The notes under the pieces: generated by a model | What the model was told of the DNA's origin: nothing | The model's input: the letters and a program-made list of their open reading frames with translations, nothing else | Database searches by the model: none | Part shown: piece by piece, positions 42,624 through 52,343 of the stretch | Layout: each line of letters starts with the position of its first letter | Position numbering within the stretch: the stretch's first letter is position 1 | Program-made: the position numbers and the translations under genes | From: Palauibacter sp965207805 | GTDB lineage: Bacteria; Gemmatimonadota; Gemmatimonadetes; Palauibacterales; Palauibacteraceae | Assembly: GCA_965207805.1 (NCBI GenBank) | Contig: OZ242312.1 | Span: 682,001 to 746,000, forward strand | Length of the DNA: 64,000 nt | Direction of reading: 5' to 3'

Positions 42624-44021
42624 CTAGCGCCGCCAGACCCCGACGCCGTTCTCGTACGTGATCTCCGTCCCGTACGGGCGCGACAGTTCGGCGAGGTGCT
42701 CGATGATCCTGCGGCCCAGTTCCTCGGGCGCGATCCGCGGCGTGCCGCGCCGTCCGCGCGGCGCCTTCCAGCTGAGTTCGATCGGGTGGAAGATGATCTC
42801 GACCACCTCTTCGCCCTCGAAGGTCGCGACCGGGACCACGCTCTCGTACCACTCGGACCCGATGGGGAAGCCCGTGGTGGGGTTGCCGTCCTCGTCCACC
42901 TGGAAGCGCGTGTCGTAGATCTCCGACGCGAGCCGGTCGAGCGGGATCCCGTAGCGGTCGCGCTGATCGGAGGGCATGGGGTCGATCGTCTCGTTCTGGA
43001 AGATGAAGTTCGCGAGCGAGTAGAAGATCGGCCGGCCCTTGTAGATCTCGACGCCGCGGAGTTGATGCGGCCCGTGGATGATGAACGTGTTCGCCCCCGC
43101 GTCGATCGTCTGCCGCGCGAACTCCTCCATCCACGCCGGCGCCGTCACGAACGCGTTGCCCGGCTCGTGCGAGTGGCTGTTCACGACGACGTAGTCGGCC
43201 TGGTCCGTCGCGTTCCGCACCTCGTGCAGAACCCTTTCTCGGTCCTCGTCGCTGAGCGACACGGTCGCGCGGTCCTCGTCGCCCGGAAACACGGTGGAAC
43301 CGAACACGCGGACGGGCGCGTCCGGGTCGTCCGACACGTTTTCACCCTGCCGGCGCGCCACCTCCCGCAGCGCGGCCATCGTCTCCGGCGATCCCTCGTA
43401 GCGCGTGCTCAGCCGCAGCGGGTTCAGCCCCGGGCGACCCTGGACGGTGGGCCCGGCCTTTCCGGCGCGCGACATCGGCGTGAAGGTCGACGCCATCCCG
43501 ATGAGCGCGATCCGGCCCTTCGGCGTCTCCAGATACCCGGGGCGACTCGCCCAGCCCAGATTCTCACCGGTCCCCGAGTGGATGAGCCCCCACTCGTCCA
43601 TCAGCCGGTTCGTGAGGCGCATGCCCTCGACCCCGTAGTCCGTCGAGTGGTTGTTCGCCCGGTTGTAGAGGTTGAACCCCATGTCCACGAGGTCCTTCAG
43701 CGTCTCGGGCGAGCCCACCTCGTAGTTGCCGCCGTTCTCCGCCGCCGGCCAGCCCGTGAACTCCTGCAGGCGGAACACGGACTGCTCGAGGTTCAGGAAG
43801 GCGGCATCCGTCGCCCGGATGATGTTGGCGAGGTCGTGGAAGCCCGGGTCGCCGGGGTGATCGAACGGCGCCGTGCGGCGGTTCATGATCACATCCCCCA
43901 CCGCGGACAGCGTCCAGCGCGTCTCGGCGTCGATCGGCGAACGGCTCTGCGCCGCCGCTTCGGACCAGCCGGCGGGCGCGAGCGCGGCGAAGCACAGGGC
44001 CAGGAGAGCGGGGCGGCGCAT
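42624..44021 (-). CDS. CapA-family metallophosphoesterase-like protein
   Basis: Exported protein of 465 residues in the CapA/PgsA group, linked in Bacillus to polyglutamate capsule synthesis and more widely to calcineurin-like phosphoesterase folds. Signal ends near SEAAAQ. The core motifs GDVIMNRR, ATDAAFLNLEQSVF, RANNHSTDYG, VVVNSHSHEPGN and FIIHGPHQL place the metal-binding Asp, Asn and His residues. The start ATG 44021 begins the signal. It is the last gene of the four-gene minus-strand hydrolase operon, 26 nt after the CehA-type gene. Substrate unknown. Confidence 0.88.
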   Translation of the reverse strand: MRRPALLALCFAALAPAGWSEAAAQSRSPIDAETRWTLSAVGDVIMNRRTAPFDHPGDPGFHDLANIIRATDAAFLNLEQSVFRLQEFTGWPAAENGGNYEVGSPETLKDLVDMGFNLYNRANNHSTDYGVEGMRLTNRLMDEWGLIHSGTGENLGWASRPGYLETPKGRIALIGMASTFTPMSRAGKAGPTVQGRPGLNPLRLSTRYEGSPETMAALREVARRQGENVSDDPDAPVRVFGSTVFPGDEDRATVSLSDEDRERVLHEVRNATDQADYVVVNSHSHEPGNAFVTAPAWMEEFARQTIDAGANTFIIHGPHQLRGVEIYKGRPIFYSLANFIFQNETIDPMPSDQRDRYGIPLDRLASEIYDTRFQVDEDGNPTTGFPIGSEWYESVVPVATFEGEEVVEIIFHPIELSWKAPRGRRGTPRIAPEELGRRIIEHLAELSRPYGTEITYENGVGVWRR

Positions 44022-44047
44022 GGAGTCCTCCTTGTGACGGGATCCTG

Positions 44048-46171
44048 TCATTCGGGAAGTGTGGCGTTCGTGGCGCGGTCGAGGAGGGCCTGGTATCGGG
44101 CGTCCGCCTCCTGTACGCGCGGCTCGAGGCGGAGGCGCTGCTGCTCCCATTCCTCCTCCAGGAGGCGGGTGGTCTCCCAGTATTCGAGATCGCCCGCGGG
44201 CCGGATGGGCTCGGTGAGCAGTTCCCGGAGCTTGGCCCGGTGGCGGGCGACAAGTTCGGGCACGGCCTCCAGCTTCCACCACGGATCGTCCTCCACGACC
44301 ACGAACACGGGGGCGCTGTGCGCGACCGTCATGTCCCGCTCCCCGTCGCGGTCGCCGAAGGCGCGGACGGCGACCCACAGGCTTTCGTCGGCCTCGATCT
44401 GCGTTCTGAGCCGCAGCCGGTCGCCGTCGCCGGATGTCTGGGTCGCGGTCGCGACGACCTCGCCGTGGACGACGAGTTCGAGCCGGTTCAGACGGTCGAT
44501 GTCGGGGTTGAGGGAGGCCCTGGCCACGATCTCGAGGCTCTCTCCGCGCCCGACGCGAAGCTCGGAGCCCATCTCCCGCCCGTTCACGCGGAACTCGAGG
44601 AATGGCCCGTTGCTCACGTAGGTGTGGCCTGAGCGGTAGGCGTTGTACCACTCGTTGGGGGCGAACGGCCCGTCGAGCTTCACGTACGTGCGCTCAACCC
44701 CCGGCAGCGTCGGGCCGAAGTACGGATAATCGGCGCCCGCGATCGGACGGACGTTGAAGCCGAGGTTCAGGAAGCTGTACCAGATGTCGTCGTACAGGCG
44801 CCCGCCCTGCAGGACTTCGATGAAGTCGACGAGGTCGAACGGCACGTCGAGCGCCAGCCCCCGCTCGCCGTTGAAGAGTTGGCCCATGTGCGCGTAGCCG
44901 GAGATTCCGCCCTGAGCGCGCGATTCCTCGAACACCCGGTGATAGAGGAAGTAGGACTCCGGATCCGGGCGGATGGGACGCTGCAGGTTGTGGTGGATCG
45001 TATGTCCGCGCTGGACGGTGCGCGGATCCTCCTGCCCGGACACGAGCGCGTGACCCTCGCGGACGTACTGTCCGGCTTCCCCCCACGCCGGCTGCTTGAA
45101 GTGGGTGACGGCGATGTTCCCCATCTCGAGCAGGTTCGCGACGTGGATGTCCTCGGCCGCGATCTGGGCCCACACGGCGTCGTCCTCCGTGTGCTCGCGC
45201 GCGATGTGCACGTGGGAATCGCCGGAGTACCAGCCTTCGGCGGGGAGGTTTGCGTAGCGCTCCAGGGAGACGGTGAGATCGGTCGTCTCATCGGCGCGCA
45301 CCTCGACGGTCCGCTGATACCCTCGGTATTCGGGGCCCCGCGTCGCGACGAGTTCGTAGCTCCCGACGGGGAGGCGGGCCTCGTACTCCCCATCGACATA
45401 GAAGGCGAGGCGGTGTTCGGAGGGCCACCACGTGCGCGGGTTCACCCACAGGAGCCGGACCTCGTCGACGAAGCGGTGCACGAGCACGGAGCGCTCGGAG
45501 GGGAGCGGAGCGCGGCCGGTCTCGTCGTAGAGGCCGAAGCGGGCGGGGACCGGACGCCCGCTCGCCGCATCCTCGACCGCGAGGCGCAGCGTGCCGTGGC
45601 CGGCCGGGACGGGCGTAGCGTGGCTGCGCACGACTTCGATGTCGCACAGGGCGATCCCCTCGGGGCCGCCGATGGCGAGGTCCGTGTCGCGGATGCCGTG
45701 CGCGGCGAAGCGGGCGCGGTCGAGCGTCACCTGGGCGGTGGCGAGCGTCGATCCGGACTCGGGTTCGATGGTGGCCGACTCGCCGATCCCGTCGCCGCCG
45801 TTGTCGTTGAACCCGACGCTGAACGGCCCCGTGAGTTCCGGCGCGTAGGTGACTACGAGGTCGACGGGCTCATCGATGTCGAACGCGAACCCGTCCTCGA
45901 TGTCGAGCGCGAAGAGGGGGCCGACGACGCACGTCAGGTCGCCGATGTCGCGCGTCTGGAACGGGTTGCCGCGGCCGTACATGCCGAGTTCCGTGCGGGC
46001 GACGCCGAGCGTGCGGGCGATGTTCTCGCGCGGCCACTCGAGTTCGACCACGAAGCGGGCATCGCTGTCGTGCGGCGGGGAAGGCGCGCCCTCCCCCGCC
46101 GGGCCCGCGGCTCCCGACACGAGGAGGCCGGCCCCGGCCAGAAGGCAGACCCGGCGGACGCGGGCGATCAC
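44048..46171 (-). CDS. CehA/McbA-type PHP metallohydrolase
   Basis: Exported metallohydrolase of 707 residues. After a signal (VIARVRRVCLLAGAGLLVSGAAG) come beta domains to about residue 300, then the PHP-type core starting with EGWYSGDSHVHIA, the metal-binding pair, and continuing with HVANLLEMGNIAVTHF and NVRPIAGADYPYFGP. The characterised relative CehA hydrolyses carbaryl, an aryl carbamate; the natural substrate here is unknown. GTG 46171 overlaps the upstream gene stop (GTGA); the frame extends 24 codons further but would overlap that gene. The tail is charged coiled-coil-like. Confidence 0.83.
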   Translation of the reverse strand: MIARVRRVCLLAGAGLLVSGAAGPAGEGAPSPPHDSDARFVVELEWPRENIARTLGVARTELGMYGRGNPFQTRDIGDLTCVVGPLFALDIEDGFAFDIDEPVDLVVTYAPELTGPFSVGFNDNGGDGIGESATIEPESGSTLATAQVTLDRARFAAHGIRDTDLAIGGPEGIALCDIEVVRSHATPVPAGHGTLRLAVEDAASGRPVPARFGLYDETGRAPLPSERSVLVHRFVDEVRLLWVNPRTWWPSEHRLAFYVDGEYEARLPVGSYELVATRGPEYRGYQRTVEVRADETTDLTVSLERYANLPAEGWYSGDSHVHIAREHTEDDAVWAQIAAEDIHVANLLEMGNIAVTHFKQPAWGEAGQYVREGHALVSGQEDPRTVQRGHTIHHNLQRPIRPDPESYFLYHRVFEESRAQGGISGYAHMGQLFNGERGLALDVPFDLVDFIEVLQGGRLYDDIWYSFLNLGFNVRPIAGADYPYFGPTLPGVERTYVKLDGPFAPNEWYNAYRSGHTYVSNGPFLEFRVNGREMGSELRVGRGESLEIVARASLNPDIDRLNRLELVVHGEVVATATQTSGDGDRLRLRTQIEADESLWVAVRAFGDRDGERDMTVAHSAPVFVVVEDDPWWKLEAVPELVARHRAKLRELLTEPIRPAGDLEYWETTRLLEEEWEQQRLRLEPRVQEADARYQALLDRATNATLPE

Positions 46172-47874
46172 CGCTCGTACACGACCCGGCCGCCCACCAC
46201 GGTCAGATCGACCTCCATCGATTCCAGGCATGGGTCCTCGCACTCCAGCACATGGTCCGCCGTCACGACGAGGTCGGCGGCCATCCCGACCTCGAGCGTC
46301 CCCTTCTCTTCCTCTTCAAACGTGAGGTGCGCGTACGCGCTTGTCGCCGCGCGCAGCGCCTCCTCGCGGCTGATCGCCTGGGTCGGATCGAGCACTCCGG
46401 CGCTGATCGTGCCGCGCGTCGTGAAATGGTGCAGCATCCACCACGGGTCCCACGGGACGACGGGGGAATCCGTCCCCAGCGACACCGGGATCCCGGCGTC
46501 GAGGTAGGCGCGCACGGGCGTGGTCCAGGCGGCGCGCCACGCGCCCCAGTACTTCACGAGACTCGGCGCCGCCACGTAGAGGTGGTTTTGCGCCGTCACG
46601 GAGAGTCCGAGCGCCCGCATGCGCGGAAAGTGGTCGTCGCGCGGGATGAATCCGTGCTCGATGACCCAGCGCCGGCCGTCGATCGGCGCATCGGCGTGCG
46701 CGGCCTCGTAGCCGTCGAGGACGAGGTCGATGGCCGCGTCGCCCACGGCGTGCGTCGCCACCCGCCAGCCCTGCCGGTGGAGTTCGCGGACGGTCTCAAT
46801 GAAGCGCTCGGTCGGCACGGTCTGCAGGCCGTGGAAGGTGCCGCCCTCGCCCCAGGGTTCCTCGTACGGCTCGCGCATTAGGCCGCCCTCGAAACCGCCG
46901 TCCACGCCGACCTTCACGCCGCCGACGCGGAGCCAGTCGTCGCCCTCGCCCATGGCGGGCCACGTGGCAAGCGCGTCGGCGAGCGGCGGCGCCCCGGCGC
47001 CGCGGGGGGCGCGGAGGACGTAGTTCACGCGCAGGGTGAGCCGGCCCTCGTCCCGGAGGCGCTCGATGGCCCGGTACTGCTCGGGGGGGCCGCCCGGGTA
47101 GCGGATGCTGGTCAGGCCGCGGGAGTTGAGCGCGGCGTACTCCTCGGCCAGCGCGTCGAGGACGGCCGCCGGGTCGGGCGGCGCGGCCGCCGGCAACGTC
47201 ACGAGATCCTTGGCGCGGTCGACGAGTTCGCCGTTCAGCCGCCCGTCCGGGTAGCGGCCGATGCGGCCGCCCGGCACCTCCGGCGTCGATTCGTCGATGC
47301 CCCAGTGAACGAGCGCCGCGCTGTTCAGCACGTACTCGTGCCCGCCGCGGACGACGACGACGGGCTGCCCGGGCGCCGCGCCGTCGAGATCGTCACGGTA
47401 GGGGAGGCGGTGCTCGGCGAGCTGCCCCTCGTGCCAGTCGCGATTCGTGACGATGAGTTCGCCGGGGGCGGTCTCCAGCGCGAAAGCGGCGATCGCGTCC
47501 TCTACGTCCTGCAGGGAGCGCGCGGCCGTCAGGTCGACCCCCGGACCGCCCCCGATGCCATGGTAGTGGTTGTCGGCGAGTCCGGGGATCACGGTTCGCC
47601 CGTTCAACTCCACGACGCGCGTGCCGGGCCCGGCCAGCCCGCGAATCTCCTCCGAGGTCCCGACCGCCAGCACCCGGCCGTCGCGCATTGCCAGCGCATC
47701 CACGGTCCCCGGCGCTCCCATCGTGAGGATCTCCCCATCGACGAGGATGAGGTCGGCCGGCTCGCGCGGCGGGGCCGCGCAGGCGGCGAGTCCCAGCAGC
47801 GCCATCAGCCCCGGCGCGGCCAGCCCGAGCGCCGGCAGCGCGGAGACGGCCCGCGAACGCCCGCTCTTCCTCAT
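46168..47874 (-). CDS. YtcJ-like amidohydrolase lipoprotein
   Basis: Amidohydrolase of 568 residues in the YtcJ branch. The leader ends in a lipobox (LLGLAAC). Metal-binding HxH is at NHYHG, with WHEGQLAEHRLPY, HAVGDAAIDLVLDGYEAAH, EHGFI and SLGTDSPVVPWDPWWMLHH following as in the family, whose reactions are mostly unknown. It is second in the operon, overlapping the upstream deacylase-like gene by ATGA and the CehA-type gene by GTGA. Secreted amide or ester hydrolysis is inferred. Confidence 0.88.
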   Translation of the reverse strand: MRKSGRSRAVSALPALGLAAPGLMALLGLAACAAPPREPADLILVDGEILTMGAPGTVDALAMRDGRVLAVGTSEEIRGLAGPGTRVVELNGRTVIPGLADNHYHGIGGGPGVDLTAARSLQDVEDAIAAFALETAPGELIVTNRDWHEGQLAEHRLPYRDDLDGAAPGQPVVVVRGGHEYVLNSAALVHWGIDESTPEVPGGRIGRYPDGRLNGELVDRAKDLVTLPAAAPPDPAAVLDALAEEYAALNSRGLTSIRYPGGPPEQYRAIERLRDEGRLTLRVNYVLRAPRGAGAPPLADALATWPAMGEGDDWLRVGGVKVGVDGGFEGGLMREPYEEPWGEGGTFHGLQTVPTERFIETVRELHRQGWRVATHAVGDAAIDLVLDGYEAAHADAPIDGRRWVIEHGFIPRDDHFPRMRALGLSVTAQNHLYVAAPSLVKYWGAWRAAWTTPVRAYLDAGIPVSLGTDSPVVPWDPWWMLHHFTTRGTISAGVLDPTQAISREEALRAATSAYAHLTFEEEEKGTLEVGMAADLVVTADHVLECEDPCLESMEVDLTVVGGRVVYER

Positions 47875-49604
47875 CGCGGACCGGCCCCGGTCTCGCGGCG
47901 CAGGAGCCTGCCGGGCTGTGCCGCCGTCAGCGCGCCGTCATCGATCACCGGTACGCCGTTCACGAACACATAGTCCATCCCCTCGGCATAACGCATGGCG
48001 TCCCCGAACCGGGCCCGGTCCCGCACTTCGTCCGGATGGAAGATGACGAGGTCCGCCGCCATTCCCGGCGCGACCAGGCCCCTGTCCGCGAGCCCCAGCC
48101 GGCGGGCGGCGAGCGAGGTCATGCGGCGCACAGCGTCCTCCAGACTCAGGATCCCGTCCTCTCTCACGTACTTCGCGATCACGCGCGGGAAGGCCCCGAA
48201 CGCCCGCGGATGGGAACTCGCCGTGGTCGCCGGATTCACCGGGGAGGCGTCGGTGTCGATCATCACGAACTCGGCCCGGAGCGCCTGCCACTTCTGCTCC
48301 TCGTTCATGCTCTCCGGGTTCACGCTCACGCCGCCGGCCTGCACGAGATCGAAGAACGCGTCCCAGGGATCGGTCTCGAGGATGTCCGCCGCCTGGGCGA
48401 TCGAGAGGTTGATCACCCGCTCGTCCACCTCGTCGGAGGCGGAGACGATGAGGACCTTGTCCCAGTCCATCCCCACGTGGCGGTACCAGTTCTCCCAGTC
48501 CGACGTGGTCTCCACCTCGCGGCGGAGCTCGGCCCGCACCGCGGGGTCGGAAAGGGTCTCCAGGAAGGGATCCCTGCCGCCCGCGTAGTGCCGCGGGTGG
48601 AGGAAGGACCCGAGGCCGATCCCGTTCCGGATGTAGGGATAGATGTCCGCCGTCACGTCGATCCCGGCCACGCGCGCCGAATCGATCAGGGCGAGGGCTT
48701 CGGCCATCAGCGGCCAGTTCTCCTGCCCCGCCGCCTTGAGGTGGTAGATGTGGACGGGGGTGCCGGCGCGGACACCGATCTCGATCGCTTCGCGGATCGC
48801 CTCCAGCACCGAGTGCGATTCGTTCCGCATGTGCGTGAAGTAGGTGCCGCCGTACTCGCCGGCGACGCGCGTGAGTTCGACGAGTTCCTCCGTCGTCGCG
48901 TACACGGCGGGCGGATAGATGAGCGATGTGGAGGTCCCAACGGCGCCGTCCTCCATCGCCTGTCGCACGAGCGCCTTCATCTCCTCGAGTTGCTCGGGCG
49001 TCGGCTGCACGTCCTCCTCGCCCAGAACCACGCGGCGCACCTGGGTGAGTCCGACGTCGTGCACGACGTTGATGGGGATCCCGATGCGCTCGACGTGCGC
49101 GAAGTACTCGGCGTACGTCCGCCAGTGCAGTTCCTCGCCGTTCACGACCAGCCCCCAGGGCTGCGTGGCGTCGCTCTGGGGCGCGGCCGACCCGCCCTCG
49201 CCGGAGAGGTAGGTCGTGATCCCCTGCCGGAGCTTGCTCTCGGCACTGGGCGGATCCGTGATGAGGACGACGCTCGACTGGCCCATCATGTCGATGAAGC
49301 CGGGGCTCACCACGCGGTCCGCCGCATCGATCGTGCGCGCCGCCGGGTGGCCCGCGAGGTTCCCGACGGCCGCGATCCGGTCGCCGCGGAGGCCGACATC
49401 GCCCCGCACCCAGGGATTCCCCGCCCCGTCCACGATCCGCGCCCCCGTGATGAGCACGTCGAACGGACCCTCCGACGTTGATTCCTGCCCCATCCCGCAT
49501 CCGGGCAGTCCGGCTGCGAGGAGACAGACTCCCACCACAGCGGGCCGCGGAGCCCTCCTCGGAGTCCTCCACGGCCTGTCGTGTCTCGCGTTCACCGATT
49601 TCAT
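47871..49604 (-). CDS. N-acyl-D-amino-acid deacylase-like amidohydrolase without the usual HxH motif
   Basis: First gene of the hydrolase operon, 577 residues, with a lipobox leader (LAAGLPGC). It resembles D-aminoacylases: IVDGAGNPWVRGDVGLRGDRIAAVG, THMRNESHSVLEAIREAIEIG (His220-like), HIYHLKAAG (His250-like) and MIDTDASP (catalytic Asp). At the position of the metal-binding HxH it reads FIDMMGQSS, so the alpha-metal ligands are missing, while the beta-site residues remain. D-aminoacylase needs mainly the beta metal, so activity is still possible. Start ATG 49604. Substrate could be N-acyl-D-amino acids or an amide. Confidence 0.85.
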   Translation of the reverse strand: MKSVNARHDRPWRTPRRAPRPAVVGVCLLAAGLPGCGMGQESTSEGPFDVLITGARIVDGAGNPWVRGDVGLRGDRIAAVGNLAGHPAARTIDAADRVVSPGFIDMMGQSSVVLITDPPSAESKLRQGITTYLSGEGGSAAPQSDATQPWGLVVNGEELHWRTYAEYFAHVERIGIPINVVHDVGLTQVRRVVLGEEDVQPTPEQLEEMKALVRQAMEDGAVGTSTSLIYPPAVYATTEELVELTRVAGEYGGTYFTHMRNESHSVLEAIREAIEIGVRAGTPVHIYHLKAAGQENWPLMAEALALIDSARVAGIDVTADIYPYIRNGIGLGSFLHPRHYAGGRDPFLETLSDPAVRAELRREVETTSDWENWYRHVGMDWDKVLIVSASDEVDERVINLSIAQAADILETDPWDAFFDLVQAGGVSVNPESMNEEQKWQALRAEFVMIDTDASPVNPATTASSHPRAFGAFPRVIAKYVREDGILSLEDAVRRMTSLAARRLGLADRGLVAPGMAADLVIFHPDEVRDRARFGDAMRYAEGMDYVFVNGVPVIDDGALTAAQPGRLLRRETGAGPR

Positions 49605-49731
49605 TGGCCAGTCCCGGGAATGGGCGGGTTGGGTGTCCCCTCAAGGATCGACCGGGCGTCGTCTGGCGGCAACCGCACACGTCGGCCAGTGTTGGGGACC
49701 GATTCCTGGCTCTACCGTTCCGGAGGCTGAC

Positions 49732-52317
49732 ATGACGCCGACGCCGCGCGCCCTTCGACTGTTCGGATTCCTCCTGATCGCCGGCGGCGGGTTCGCTGCG
49801 CTGCCGCTCGCGGGGCAGGACGACGTGGTCAAGTATCCGGGGCCGTTCCCCGGCGGGTATCCGGCCATGAGCGGGATCGGCGGGTCGGGGAAGATGTACA
49901 TGGAGAGCTACTTTCCACCCCCGGTCACAGCGTCGCCCACCTATCCCGCGTTCTCGCCCGATGGCGCGTCGATCGCCTTCGCCTACCAGGGGCGGATCTG
50001 GGCGGTCCCGGCCGAAGGGGGCGTGGCTCGGCAACTCACGTCCGGGGCGGGATACCACTCGCAGCCGAGCTGGTCTTCCGACGGTCGCCACATCGCCTAC
50101 GCCGCGGACACCGACCTCAATCTCGACATCTTCCTGCTCGACCTCGAGAACGGGGAATCGCGCCGGCTGACGGAAGATCCCGCCATCGACATGCGGCCAC
50201 GGTTCTCTCCCGATGGTTCCAGGATCCTGTTCACGACCGGACGGGACGGGACGTTCGACCTCTGGGCATACGATCTCGGGACGGAGGCGCTGGAGTCCGT
50301 CATCGCCCACCCGGGGGCGAACGACATGGCCGGCGACTGGATCGGCGACACGGGCGACATCGTCTTCGTCTCCAAGCGCGGCGAGGCGGCGCTAGGCTCG
50401 GGCTCTCTGTGGCGCTGGAGCGCGGACACCGGCGAGGCCGAACTCCTCATCCGCATCGAGACGAACTACCAGGCTTCGCCCGTCGTCGCCCCGCACGGCG
50501 GCTCGGTGGCTTACGTCACCGACGCATCCGGGAACAACGACATCTACCAGGTCCCGACCTACCGCGCGGCCGCGGCGCAGGACCGTTCCAGTCCCGGGAT
50601 CCAGCAGGTCCGACTCACCCACACCCGCACGGACGAGTACTTCCCCTCCTGGTCTCCGGACGGGGAGCGCCTCGTCTACGCGCGGAACGGAGGCCTCCAC
50701 GGCGAGGAACGGACGATCGACGGCGGGATGGGCTTCGGACTCTACACGACGGGGCGCGGGGGCGGCGAGCCGGTCCCGGTGCGAATCGAGGATTACGCGT
50801 GGTCCGAACCCACGGGCCAGGTGCAGGTCCGCGTCACCGACCCGAGGGGGCGGCGGGTCCCCTCCCGCATCTACCTGGAGGCGTCGGACGGGCGGAGCTA
50901 CTTCCCGGACGGGAGCTTCCCGCGCGTCCTGAGCGGGCCCGAGGACTACTACTTTCACACGGACGGGAGCTTCTCCGTCACTCTCCCGGTCGGGACGGCG
51001 GACCTGGAGGTGTGGCGCGGATTCGAGTACGAGCCCGCCATGCACACGGTCGACGTGCGCGCCGGCGAGTGGACGAACGTGGACGTCACGCTGGAACGCT
51101 GGATCGACATGGCCGCGGACGGCTGGTATTCCGGGGACAATCATATTCATCCGAACTATGGCGGCCACTATTTTGTCACCCCGCTCGACCTCGGGAACAA
51201 GGCGCTGGCGGAAGATCTCAATGTGGCGAACGGGATGATCGCCAACTATTGGGCGAACAGTCGCGTGGAGGACCTCGAACACTTCCTCGGCCACCCGCAC
51301 CCGCACCCGGACCCGCGCACGATCGTCTACTACAACGAGGAGTACCGGCCGAACTTCTTCGCCCACATGTCGCTGCTGAACCTCGTGGAACTCATCACGC
51401 CGTTCTACATCGGCTACGAGGGAACGGCATTCCGCGAGCTCTATCCCGACAACGCGGCGGTGCTCAGGCGCGTGCACGAACAGGGCGGGATCGGCGGCTA
51501 CGTGCACCCGTTCGGGCTCAGCCACCGCGGGGCCGCGGACCCGGTGCCGAGCGGCGCGCGCGAACTGCCCGTCGACGCGATCCTCGGGCTGGCCGACTTC
51601 GTGGACGTCTCCTGCATCTGGAGCGATGAACTGGGGACGGCCGCGATCTGGTATCGCCTCCTCAACACCGGCTCCCGGATCCCGGCCACGGCGGGGACGG
51701 ACGCGATGACCGACATGTGGCGGCATCCGGCCGTGGGGACGACGCGTGTTTACGTCTACACGGGCGAGGAGGACCTCGACTACGACGAGTGGGCGGACGC
51801 CATGGCCGCGGGCCACGCCTTCGTGACGAGCGGACCCATCCTCACGCTCGACGTGGATGGCATGGGGATGGGCGAGGAACTCGCGGTGTCGCGCGGCGAG
51901 AGTTTGAGAGTCGCGGTCACCGCGCGTTCGCTGTTCGAGATGGAGCGGCTCGACATCATCCGGAACGGCGAAATCATCCACACCGTCGAGGCGACGGGCG
52001 ACGGCCGGACGCTCGAAGCGGAGATCGACGTCGCCATGGACGGGAGCGGCTGGATCGCCGCTCGGATCCTCGGGCCGGCGCAGCACGGCGCGATGGACAG
52101 CTACCTGTTCGCGCACACGAACCCGGTGTTCGTCATCGCCGACGGGGAGCCGATCCGGTCGCCGGAAGACGCCGCGTTCTTCGTGCGCTGGATCGAACGG
52201 ACGCTCGACGACATCCACTCGATGGACCGCTGGGACGACCCGGCCCACAAAGCCGAGGTCGTCGCGACGTTCGAGGAGGGCCTCCGCCTGTACCAGGCCC
52301 AGGCCGGCAGTCGCTGA
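49732..52317 (+). CDS. TolB-like propeller fused to CehA-type PHP metallohydrolase
   Basis: Exported protein of 861 residues. A signal (ending near PLAGQDD) is followed by a TolB-type six-bladed propeller (about 60-370) with repeats such as YPAFSPDGASIAFAY, QPSWSSDGRHIAYAAD, RPRFSPDGSRILFTT and FPSWSPDGERLVYAR. A linking beta domain leads to a CehA-like PHP core starting DGWYSGDNHIHPNYGGHYF, with GYVHPFGLS and PATAGTDAM. It shares the WYSGD-HxH core with the CehA-type gene at 44048-46171, but adds a propeller. ATG 49732 follows a GGAGG site; divergent from the deacylase-like gene across 127 bp. Confidence 0.87.
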   Translation: MTPTPRALRLFGFLLIAGGGFAALPLAGQDDVVKYPGPFPGGYPAMSGIGGSGKMYMESYFPPPVTASPTYPAFSPDGASIAFAYQGRIWAVPAEGGVARQLTSGAGYHSQPSWSSDGRHIAYAADTDLNLDIFLLDLENGESRRLTEDPAIDMRPRFSPDGSRILFTTGRDGTFDLWAYDLGTEALESVIAHPGANDMAGDWIGDTGDIVFVSKRGEAALGSGSLWRWSADTGEAELLIRIETNYQASPVVAPHGGSVAYVTDASGNNDIYQVPTYRAAAAQDRSSPGIQQVRLTHTRTDEYFPSWSPDGERLVYARNGGLHGEERTIDGGMGFGLYTTGRGGGEPVPVRIEDYAWSEPTGQVQVRVTDPRGRRVPSRIYLEASDGRSYFPDGSFPRVLSGPEDYYFHTDGSFSVTLPVGTADLEVWRGFEYEPAMHTVDVRAGEWTNVDVTLERWIDMAADGWYSGDNHIHPNYGGHYFVTPLDLGNKALAEDLNVANGMIANYWANSRVEDLEHFLGHPHPHPDPRTIVYYNEEYRPNFFAHMSLLNLVELITPFYIGYEGTAFRELYPDNAAVLRRVHEQGGIGGYVHPFGLSHRGAADPVPSGARELPVDAILGLADFVDVSCIWSDELGTAAIWYRLLNTGSRIPATAGTDAMTDMWRHPAVGTTRVYVYTGEEDLDYDEWADAMAAGHAFVTSGPILTLDVDGMGMGEELAVSRGESLRVAVTARSLFEMERLDIIRNGEIIHTVEATGDGRTLEAEIDVAMDGSGWIAARILGPAQHGAMDSYLFAHTNPVFVIADGEPIRSPEDAAFFVRWIERTLDDIHSMDRWDDPAHKAEVVATFEEGLRLYQAQAGSR

Positions 52318-52343
52318 CGTCGCCGCGCTGAGACCGGCGCCGG

